DNA of 11,822 bases from Stramenopiles sp. TOSAG23-6 (Eukaryota; Sar): the NCBI GenBank assembly GCA_900128565.1, contig LT636235.1, positions 1 through 11,822 of the forward strand, written 5' to 3'. Shown here one piece after another: positions 1 through 8,300 of the stretch. Position numbers and translations under genes: made by a program. The notes under the pieces are model-generated. The model did not search any database, had not been told where the DNA came from, and saw only the letters and a list, made by a program, of their open reading frames with translations. How positions within the stretch are numbered: the first letter of the stretch is position 1; every line of letters begins with the position of its first letter.

Positions 1-69
1 TGTTAGGTACAAAATTTCGTACGAAAAAAAAAATTCGATTTTTTTGTTAAAAAAATAAATAAAACATTC
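1..69 (-). mobile_element. Introner copy C1 (partial, 5' half)
   Basis: Only the 5' half lies in the window. It begins GAATGTTTTA on the minus strand at 69, directly after an exonic AT, where other copies begin GTACG or GTATG. The core (2-26) has one change from the palindromic consensus and is followed by CTAAC. The upstream exon reaches this boundary in phase 0. The GA start is unusual; a GT start four bases further in (GTTTTA) is the alternative. Confidence 0.7.
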
Positions 70-1450
70 ATCATTATTCACACGTTGGTGGGCAGGAGCG
101 AAAGGAACTCGTGAGAGCGAGGATATCATTTTTGTGGAATGTTTTTTCTCGTTTGGGTTAGGGTTATATGATGTAGACTCTTTATTAGGGTTAGGGGACT
201 GATCTTCTACAATTGATGCTCTTGATAAAATGTATTTTGGAAAAATATTTCAGAAAAAAAATCGTTAGGTACAAAATTTCGTACGAAAAAAACAAATCGA
301 ATTTGAAAAAAAATAAAACGTACATATATTCACCTAAAAACACACCCGATTCTAGTGGCTTTAACAAAAAAAGTATGAAAAGTAATACAAAATATTCAGT
401 TATTCTATAAAAAAAAAGAATATTTGTTGAATAATAATCTTGTTTTCGTGCATGGTGTAGAGTGTTACGATTATATATGAAAAAGTAACCAATCAATAAT
501 GTATATCGAATTGAGCTATCAAAAAAGCATTCAGATTTTTCATTACATGCAGCTCCATTTTGTTTCCCACAAAATGTTGTTGTACAAATCCAACTAAGAC
601 CAATAAAGAGAAGCAAAATTATAGACAAATATACAAAAATGTATGCAATATTGTATGAAAATATCATAAAAAGCAATACTAAATGTACTGTACGGTGACA
701 AAGCTCAAATATTCTAATTATAGCCAATGATGATATAATAAATGTTTTCCCATCATTTTTAGGTTTCGTGCTTTTTCGTATTTCTGTGTCGTGTGAAATA
801 CTGATTTCCTCATTCATTTTACAATGACCAAAAAATTTCAAACTAAACAAATCAAACCACCATAATAAATATAATTCAGCAGATGACGTGTACCAGTCAA
901 GGAGTGTTAAAGCATATACATTGACAGCAAATGATTCAAGTAGTAAAGTCCAAAGTATGAGCTCACTGGATTGTGAAAACATATTTTTTTTAACTCGTTA
1001 CGTACAAAATTTCGTACAAAAACAAAATCAAAATTTAATTTTGAAAACATACGTGGTTGAGGAGGGCGAATAAAGTCCAGATGCTTTAAGTAATAGAAGC
1101 CAAAGTGCAGCTGACGAAATCAATATATTACCACAAAAGCTTAAAGAGATGAGCGGTACAATAAGTGAATTGATAAAAAAGCAAGACTTGTTTTTCTTGT
1201 TTTTACCCAGTAGTACAGACCTCTTACGACAAAAATACCACATTAATAAAATAGTCATAAAAATTACGCATATTGGGAATGTATAAGAAACTATGGACCA
1301 AGCATAAGCTACCATGAAGCTGTCACGGGGATCTGGAATATCCGATGTGTGTAGAATAATCAATGCAATGGTAGATGTAATGGTTATCGAAGAAATTAGA
1401 AATAAAGCAAGTTTCAAAGTCCATCGTCTACTTCCCTCAAGGTTTTGCAT
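70..1450 (-). CDS. Multi-pass membrane protein, 3' end outside window (possibly XK-related-like)
   Basis: Exons, in transcript order, are 1450-1053, 965-324 and 229-70, giving 400 codons before the next intron runs off the left edge. The ATG at 1450 has an in-frame TAA three codons upstream. The first junction is canonical GT-AG (phase 2/1). The second uses the AT-ended introner boundary and opens 53 further stop-free codons. The protein has about eight or nine hydrophobic segments, for example residues 14-33, 45-72 and 88-121, then a series in exon 2 with short loops. Exon 3 is a polar tail rich in Asn-Pro and Ser, probably cytosolic. The order of segments, with ES inside a helix, an R-x-x-E-L-x-x-R helix and a late Y-R-x-x-E-Y helix, faintly recalls XK-related scramblases. 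That resemblance is weak, and I would call it only an integral membrane protein. It is transcribed divergently from the 1774 gene. Confidence 0.75.
230..323 (-). mobile_element. Introner copy C2 (94 nt)
   Basis: It starts GTACGTTTTA after an exonic AT and ends CCAAAATACAT. The core is at 264-288 and CTAAC sits 34 nt before the end. Removing it joins exon phase 2 to phase 1 and opens 53 stop-free codons. An AG eight bases downstream (ATCAAG) also keeps the frame, so the exact 3' junction is not settled. Confidence 0.8.
966..1052 (-). mobile_element. Introner copy C3 (87 nt, canonical GT-AG)
   Basis: It starts GTATGTTTTC and ends CACAATCCAG, with phase 2/1 matching between two membrane-protein exons. 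The core at about 997-1018 has two changes, including CGTAAC in place of CCTAAC. It is one of only two copies with both GT and AG at the element's own ends. Confidence 0.88.
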
Positions 1451-1773
1451 ACTTAGTTATACTATTATAAAATGCACTCTCGTCTGCAAGTCACTCAAAT
1501 ACTGAAAACATATCGAGACTACAATGAATTGACAATAACTGGTAATGATTACTAGAAAAATATTTCTTCTTTGAGTTAAAAAATACTACAGTGAGGAATC
1601 TCTTGAGTCACGAAATCACGTGTTTCGTGTGATGAATGACACGTACCACATCGCAAAAATTGTATTTCCCTTTCTTTCCTTCCTTGAGTGACTGGCTTTT
1701 TGTTGCTTGTGCGTGTCAAGGTACTACAAATAAAATTAGTTAGTCATTACTAATTGGGTTTTAATACCCCATA
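1451..1773. promoter_or_regulatory. Divergent intergenic region (candidate bidirectional promoter)
   Basis: This 323 bp stretch separates the start codons of the membrane-protein gene (minus) and the NST1-like gene (plus), so it must hold both promoters and 5' UTRs unless upstream introns exist. I see no open frame of note. It contains a 21-bp palindrome (1609-1629) and two small inverted repeats close to the plus start: ATTAGT/ACTAAT at 1735-1754 and GGGT/ACCC at 1756-1769. I see no clear TATA box or introner. The promoter role is inferred from position only. Confidence 0.5.
1609..1629. promoter_or_regulatory. Palindrome with CACGTG centre
   Basis: CACGAAA (1609-1615) and TTTCGTG (1623-1629) are perfect inverted repeats flanking CACGTG (1617-1622), with a single unpaired T at 1616. 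CACGTG is the classical E-box/G-box core bound by bHLH or bZIP dimers in many eukaryotes. Its position, about 160 bp upstream of the minus start codon and 145 bp upstream of the plus one, makes a shared operator-like site plausible. Binding is not shown. Confidence 0.4.
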
Positions 1774-4700
1774 ATGGCAAATGTGGAACTTCCTGGCCTT
1801 TCGTCATTTTGGCAAATGCTGGGTAAGAAACAAAAGCGAGATCTTATGAATGTGCAGCGCACTGCCGTTCTTTCTTATGTCACTTGTACTAATGGCTGTG
1901 GCGAATTACTAGAAGAAAGCTTGGACTACCTCACTCCTCAAATTGAAAATTTGAGTCGCTATATAACTATGCGTCTTCATCGCCTACCGAATGGCGAATT
2001 TAAAGCTGTTTCTTTTAGTAAGGGTATAAAGCCTAAGAAAAATGCGAGTTCTGGTGAACCTTTTGTTGACATCAAGCCGGACTCATTTTCTATTGTTAAC
2101 CCTGAAACTTTTGATCCGACTGCACCACCAGAGAGTTTGACCTTAGAATCGAAGAAGAAACAATTGTGCCTGACTAACAGTGATTCTTCACATACATCTA
2201 ATGACAAGCGTGTAACAGTTTCTAGTATGAATCCAAAAGAACGGAAAAAACATGAAAAGTGGTTAAGGCATTTGGAAAAGCGACAGAAGAAATGTTGTTG
2301 GTATTGTCGAGATAAACTTAACTTACACTTTATTGATATGCTAACTTACCCTCGACCAATAAGACAATTTGATTTGTTGGTCTCTGAATCAAGTAATATT
2401 GGTGATATTCGTGCGTTGATGGCTTCTGAAGTGAATATTGATGTGAATACTTTAATTTTGATATCAAAGGGGAAAAAGTTAGAAGATGACTCGCTAACCC
2501 TAGCCGATTTACGTTTTCGGAATAAACAAACTGTTATTTTATCTAAAACCATGCCTACAAATGCTGGAGGTACTCCAGGTTTGGAAGAAAAGAATAAACA
2601 ATTTGTAGGTGATTTACTATTTGGTCAGGCTGGTGTGGCTTGTGATCTTGGGGAAAGGTACGTTTTCATCATTCATTTTAAATGTTTTTTTCGTAGAAAA
2701 TTTCATACCTAACGATTTTCAAAAAAATATTTTTCACAATTACAGGGATGGGTCTGTTATTGATCGATTTAGAGTGATGCAGGGTAACCAATTATTAGGT
2801 TTAGCTATTGAAAAGGTACTACGTGGTCGTGTTTGTGATGCATGGCAGGCTGAAGTGCTTGCGCGGTCAAATGAATTAGCATGTACGTTTTAATTTTTTG
2901 AAACTCGATTTTTTTTTTGTACGAAATTTTGTACCTAACATTTTTTTTTTGAAATATTTTTCCAAAATACATTATTGAACTCTTTATTGGAGGATAAAAA
3001 GAATGAAATAAAAGACAAGACAAAATCAAATAAGAAGAAGAATAAAAAGAAAAAAGCCCGAGATAAAAAAAGAGATTTGGCAAAAAAGAGACAAAAAGCA
3101 GAAGAAGCTGCGGCAGTCTCTGAAGCACAGAAGAAAATGGAAGCTAAAAAAGCTCGCAAAGCTAGACAAGCTTTACTTAAAAGTGAACAAGAGGAAGCCG
3201 CAAAAGTAGTAAAAGAACGTCTCGAAAAAGAAAATGCAAAAAAACATGAAGAAAGACGTGCAAAAGCTGATGCTTTACGTCTCCAACTTCGAAAAGAAGA
3301 AGAAGAAAGAGTTGAACGTGAAGCGGCTGCATTAGCATTGCAACATATCATGGAAGAGGAGGAGGCTGCAAGAGTAGCAAAGCTTGAAACTGAAGCTAGT
3401 ACGTTTTCATCATGAATTTTATTTTTTTTTTTGGTTTTCATACGAAATTTTGTACCTAACAAAACAATTTTGAGTGTGTTTTTTTTTCACAATTTTATTT
3501 TTTTTTATTATTATGAAATTTTGAACCTAACAAATATTAAAAAAACAATGTGGTATATTTTTCACAGTGCATGGCGGAAAGAAAAGAAAAAAACAAAAAA
3601 AGCGTTAAAAAAGAAAATGTTTGAAGAGCAACAACAACAACAAAAACAAAAACAACAACAACAACAACAACAAAAACAACAACAATTCCACTTACAAAAG
3701 AATATTTCATCTAGCTGGGATAAAAACGTTGCACGAAATAGACCTGTGGCATCTGAAGAGTGGGAGAAATCTAGAGTTATCAAATGTAGTTCTTGTGGTA
3801 CATTAAATAAAACATCCGGGAATTTTTGCAGTAATTGTGGGACTCGATTACCTACTTCTCCAACACAACAACAAAGTTCGTTTTCTTCTCCACCACAACA
3901 ACAAAGTTCGTTTTCTTCACCACCACAACAACAAAGTACTATGACGAGAAATAAGGAACTTTTACAGTCTCAGGTACAAATTCCTACGAATGAATCTTTA
4001 GAACGAAATGATCGAAATGATTTATTTATTCTTCAGCAACAACAACAGCAAGCTTTGATTCAGCAACGACAATTGGCGATTCTTCGACGTCAACAACAAC
4101 AACAACAGCAACAACAACGTAAAACACAGCAATCTCAAAAAGGAATTTGGAATATGTCCAATCATCCAACGGCTTCCGCTATTAGTAGAACCGTAAACCC
4201 TAACCCGAATCATCAAGCGACTTCCGATATGAATAGGCCGAATCTTTTTCCACCTGGTTTTCCTTTGAAGAATAATGTTGGTGGATCTTTGGTGAATGCA
4301 AATTCTTCCATAATAGGAGGCTTTACAAATGAAAACAGTGTGATGAAATCTTCTGGTATTATTGGACATCGAATAAAAAGTGATGATGTTAGTCGTATAA
4401 ATGCTAATAAAGCGTTTAGGAATCATGGACTTGGTACTGCGCCCTTAGTCCAATATCCTATTGGCAACACTAGAAATTCAAATAAGAATAATCTTATTCC
4501 TAATCCTAACCCTAACCCGAATCCTATTGGCAACACTAGAAATTCAAATAAGAATAATCTTATTCCTAATCCTACAGCTGCGCTATTATTACCAACTTCT
4601 TTACGATCTGTATCGACAGGTCTACGTATGTTTTATATGAATTTCTAATTTAATTTTTCATACGAAATTTCGTACCTAACAAATTTTAGTTTTTTTTTTT

Positions 4701-5131
4701 AAATATTTTTTCACAATACATCTACTAGTCTATCTACTAGTCCAAAACATGATGCTGTACTCCCATTCTTTGAGCAGATGCGTTCTGGGAAAACATCTCA
4801 ACAGTATAATAGTTCGTTTTCTAGAAGAGACGATCCAGTCCATGCCCCGGTTAGATCTCCGGGTAGAGGAGTAAAAGATTTGTCACTCAATCTTGGGAAT
4901 GAGGGGATGGGTACTCAACAAATTGGAAATTCACTAGGTACGAAGTTTGGTACGAACTCAATTTCGAATATTGGTGTCCAATTGAATGCTCCGGTTGGGA
5001 ATATTGGTAATATTGGTGTTCCAGTGAATAATGCGTTATGTGATGATGTTACTACTAGGCAAGAGCCATTTGATCCAAAATTATTGAGCGTACCATTAGA
5101 TCAGTTAAAATACAATAGTCTTTTCTTTTGA
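1774..5131 (+). CDS. NST1-like coiled-coil protein with ubiquitin-like domain, zinc ribbon and Q/N-rich tail
   Basis: Exons are 1774-2657, 2746-2882, 2973-3398, 3573-4625 and 4722-5131, giving about 969 residues. The ATG is preceded by an in-frame TAA at 1762-1764. Residues 13-60 carry a W-x-x-L...C-x3-C-G-x-L-L-E segment. Residues 174-178 form CCxxC. Residues 199-258 look ubiquitin-like (a GKKLEDDSLTLADL stretch then a hydrophobic strand). Exons 2-3 (296-482) are an L-L-G-L-A-I-E-K helix leading into a Lys/Glu/Ala coiled coil. Residues 552-576 are a zinc ribbon, CSSCG...CSNCG. Poly-Gln tracts, QQQSSFSSPP repeats and Asn-Pro repeats follow. From memory, the helix-plus-coil order resembles fungal NST1 and plant NST1-like stress proteins, so this is a family-level guess. 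The gene converges on the 5311 gene. Intron 3 and 4 boundaries have alternatives (see findings). Confidence 0.75.
2658..2745 (+). mobile_element. Introner copy C4 (88 nt, canonical GT-AG)
   Basis: It starts GTACGTTTTC after exonic AG and ends CACAATTACAG, so AG stands on both sides of the element. Phase is 2/1. The core (2692-2713) has three changes from the palindrome but keeps CCTAAC. Confidence 0.88.
2883..2972 (+). mobile_element. Introner copy C5 (90 nt, AT-ended)
   Basis: It starts GTACGTTTTA after exonic CAT and ends CCAAAATACAT, so CAT occurs on both sides. Core 2919-2939. Removal joins phase 1 to phase 2 and gives A-L-L-N-S-L-L-E-D, which continues the helix. No AG near the end keeps the frame; the first in-phase one is about 40 nt downstream. 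Confidence 0.85.
3399..3572 (+). mobile_element. Introner copy C6 (174 nt, internally duplicated)
   Basis: It starts GTACGTTTTC. There are two cores, at 3441-3460 and 3512-3531, each ending CCTAAC, and two CACA-type ends (3488-3491 and 3563-3566). With the homologous GCAT end at 3572 the phases match (1/2). An equally good canonical reading runs from GTTTTC at 3403 to CACAG at 3567 (phase 2/1); it changes only a few residues. Confidence 0.78.
3415..3566 (+). repeat. Tandem duplication of about 76 nt inside introner C6
   Basis: AATTTTATTTTTT occurs at 3415 and again at 3491, and each unit runs through a core with CCTAAC to a TTTTTCAC end. The second unit lacks the GTACG start. This fits duplication of the inner part of one element rather than two complete insertions. 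Confidence 0.65.
3629..3685 (+). repeat. CAA-rich poly-Gln tract
   Basis: Nineteen codons, nearly all CAA with three AAA interruptions, encode residues 502-520 of the NST1-like protein. Further CAA/CAG runs lie at 4034-4051 and 4091-4117 in the same exon. Near-pure codon runs suggest replication slippage. Confidence 0.9.
3866..3936 (+). repeat. 30-bp tandem repeat, QQQSSFSSPP units
   Basis: Two full 30-bp units start at 3866 and 3896, followed by a partial third at 3926-3936. They differ by single bases and are in frame with the NST1-like coding sequence just after the zinc ribbon. Confidence 0.9.
4457..4573 (+). repeat. Direct repeat of 51 bp with 66-bp period
   Basis: Units at 4457-4507 and 4523-4573 are identical and encode PIGNTRNSNKNNLIPNP. 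The spacer is a CCTAACCCTAACCCG string encoding Asn-Pro repeats. The identity implies a recent duplication. Confidence 0.9.
4626..4721 (+). mobile_element. Introner copy C7 (96 nt, AT-ended)
   Basis: It starts GTATGTTTTA after exonic AC and ends CACAATACAT. The core (4661-4680) is one base from the consensus. Phase 1/2 fits. A canonical alternative, GTTTTA at 4630 to CTACTAG at 4728, is also in phase. Here the flanking dinucleotides (AC and AT) do not match. Confidence 0.8.
4935..4957 (-). repeat. Introner-core-like fragment within a coding exon, reversed
   Basis: On the plus strand these 23 bases match the reverse complement of the C9 core at 20 positions (mismatches at 4945, 4949 and 4957). 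They are read in frame as L-G-T-K-F-G-T-N in exon 5. The orientation is opposite to all the intronic copies. It also contains GGTACGAA twice, so an internal duplication is the rival explanation. Confidence 0.5.
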
Positions 5132-5178
5132 AATCATAATAAATCATAAAAAAAACAATACAATAGTCTTTTATTTTG
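5111..5178 (+). repeat. 20-bp duplication spanning the stop region of the plus gene
   Basis: TACAATAGTCTTTTCTTTTG at 5111-5130 (the last codons up to the stop) recurs at 5159-5178 with one change. The spacing is 48 bp. The A/T-rich stretch between has its own short AAATCATAA tandem. Confidence 0.85.
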
Positions 5179-5310
5179 TTAAACTCTTTACAATCTAAAT
5201 TTCACTACTTCATTTTACATTCCTATTATTATACATATTTTTACAACATTTGGTACGGATTAAATTTCGAAATTGATGAGTTCCGCATACAAAGACAAAC
5301 TCGTGATCAT
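5132..5310. other. Convergent intergenic gap
   Basis: This is 179 bp between the TGA of the plus gene and the TGA of the minus gene. It is A/T-rich and must hold both 3' UTRs and both polyadenylation sites. It contains a tandem AAATCATAA pair (5131-5149) and a copy of the last coding bases of the plus gene (5159-5178). I recognise no terminator hairpin or gene. Confidence 0.6.
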
Positions 5311-8300
5311 TCAATACTCTGGGTTCCAAACCTTTTGGACTACTTCGGGTATGAATGAACTCGATGTTGAATCTAATTTTGGGGCTTTTTGCTTGTCATA
5401 CCAATTAGGATTAGAATTTGACATTGATGGATTTTGGAAAAATATTTAAATTTTGTTTTTGTTAGGTACAAAATTTCGTATGAAAACAAAATTCAAATTT
5501 GAAAAAAATTAAAACATACATGGATTGGATAGCGACCCGTTCGATACGTCACTCTGGCGACGAGAATGATCCCATTGATTAGTTTCACAGTGATTACCAT
5601 ACTGAGTATTTGAATATATATTCGTATTATAATTCATTTTAGACTTATGTTGCGGAAATCCTAAATCGTTCGCAGTATGACCAAATCCTTTAGAAGACGA
5701 ATATACACCAATAGATCGCCCACTAGACTGTATATTAGTTGAGTGTGAATTGTGTTGATGATAGGAAGGATAACTCCCTCTAAGGCTTTCATGATGATAT
5801 TGGCCCTGATTTTGATTATAAGAGGCATTCTGACTATTACAAAAACTAGACGATGTACCGTAACTATCACTGTGATCATTATTTCCATAATATTGTTCAT
5901 TCCTCCAAGTTTGAATATTATTAGAATGACTATTCCCACCAACTTCCTTTCGATACTGATAATCATTTCGATGGTCGTTTCGATGATATTGGTCAATCCC
6001 AGCATTAGTATTAGTGTTATGCGAACGAAAATTGAAATTACTTCTCTGAGAATTTTGATAATGATAATTATTAGAGTTAGTGTGATTATTACGATTTCTT
6101 CGACGATTCTCAAAACTTCCTCCTCCACGATACCCACCTCCACTATTTATTGAACTTTGGTCTCTGTTGTTTCTACTATAATGTGAGCGATCAACCTTGG
6201 AGCGATATGATCGATTCTCGTTATAGGACGAATTAGAAGACTTCATATCTTGTGCCCTAGGAAGACTTGGAGTATACTTTTTCATATGTTCAGTAGCATA
6301 TTGACATCCCTCGGGAAAGCCCCAGTATCGAAGCTTAATTTTTTTTCCTGATATAATAATTGAATTATTATTATTGAAACGATTCAATGCTTCTTTAGGT
6401 CCTCGGGAGTTTTGATAATGAGCAATACTAAATCCGTGTTCTATAAAATTTTCAACAGAAACCGCATGCTTAAAAATAATCTTTAGTAAACTAATTTCTG
6501 TATTCTGAGGGATATTGCCAATATACAGACAATTTGCAGAAGTATATCTTTGAGACGTTGAAGTATCTCCAACGGAAGAGGTCTTAGATAAAGGCTGAAT
6601 ATCTTCACCAAGTCCTTTCGCTTTCAGACAAATTTCCTTGTGCTCGCGAAAAATCGCCAATGCATTTTCTTTCATACTCATTTCACCAAGTACAAAATTT
6701 GGCCATGAGCCCTTAGGTCCATACTCTTGGCTGTAACGATTTGTTGCCAATACAACAGATTTCACTGCTCTGGCAATTGCACCATCTGTTAGATAAGTCA
6801 TTTCACCATCTTCGCTCACAGCTGCACGGATTCTTTGTTCAGTATAGCCTTTATTTACATCTACTGGTAATATGTTTAAGAGATCATTTGTTTGAGACGT
6901 GATAAATGAGTGTAAATTTCCTGCATCGTATATTTGAGCCTCGAAATCAGCGTATTTGGCTGTTCCAGAAGACCATTCTTTAGGTGGATGATTCTCGTTC
7001 CAGTGGGGAGTGTAATATGTTGTATTACCAGGGAAAAAATCTCCTCCACGAATTCCAGGATTCAAAACACATTTCACAAATTCATTAAATGAAGATATAG
7101 GTTGAGCTCCGCATTCTACAAGTGCCCAAAAAAGTGCATTTTGTACATTTATTCTAGTCTGAGGGGAAAGAGATGTTGAATTTTTTGACCCTTCTACATT
7201 TTTTGAATTAATATCTGTAGAATTTGATGAAGCAGGCTCGTTTACTCCAATTACAATCTGATTCTTTGGACTAGTTTTCACCATTGTTTGATATGGATTA
7301 TGAGCATCTGTATCATCAAATATTGATTTCGAAGATGACTTTGAAGCATTATTAATCGTAGTATTCATATAGGGAGGAGCTTCAGAAAATGATTCAGTAT
7401 TATTTCGATCTCTTGTCGTCGTATTCATGTAGGACAAAGATTCAGAAAATGATTCGGTATTATTTCGATTCATAATTTCATTTTGTGTCTCCTTGGTATT
7501 ATTTGGACCTACTGATTCAGTATTTAAACCTACATGTGTCTCATTTATATCAACATCAATCATACCATTTTTTTTAGAATCTTTCTTTTCTTCAAGTTTA
7601 CTCAAAACACCTTCAATTCGTTTTGAGAAATCGATCGACTTATCGAGCACTTCTTCTTCGTTATACCATTTAGCCTTTAGTAAAGGGTTATTCTTTTCAT
7701 TTACCGATAGATATGGCCAACGCTCGCCAGTAAGGGCTTCAATGAGTAAATCGCCGCGATCTCGACTAGATACTTCCAGAGTACAACTAAGAAAATTGCT
7801 ATTATCATACGGCTCTTCTATAAGCTGAACATTACCAAAACTTCCAAATGCACGAATTACTTGATGTTGAGAGGTCTTCGGGGGTAATCTCATAATGAGA
7901 ATCTTCTCTATCTTTTCAGAAGGACTTATATCATTCACAGTTGCTTTCTTTGTCACACTTACTTTATTTATCGTATTGTAAGCACCACCAATAGCACGTA
8001 AGGCAGACATAGAAGCGAGTTGAGCTGTTGATGATGCCAAGAGTGATGCAGACTTTGCACGTTCCATCTGCATAGCTACTGCGGCCGCGGCTTCTTTCTC
8101 TTTATCTCTCAAAATCGACGCAGCATTAGACGCGTTTAATGCTTTCCCAGCAGCTCTGAATGCAAAATGTGTTGCAAGACTTGATACAGAAGTTGCTAAA
8201 GATGATGCTGATGCTGCTTTGGCTGCTTCTAATTTTTCTAACTCGCGTTTTTTTAAAGCCTCTTCTTCCATTTGTTTTTGTAAAGCCTCTTCTTCCATTT

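Noticed and set aside
888-1073. 61-codon plus-strand frame over C3
   Set aside because: It runs antisense across the canonical intron of the membrane-protein gene.
2935-3462. Open frame of 175 codons on the minus strand opposite exon 3
   Set aside because: It is the mirror of the Lys/Glu/Ala-rich coiled-coil exon (Ser/Phe/Ala-rich) and runs through two introners.
5176-5358. 60-codon open frame on the plus strand
   Set aside because: It lies mostly in the convergent gap and overlaps the minus terminal exon, with no supporting features.
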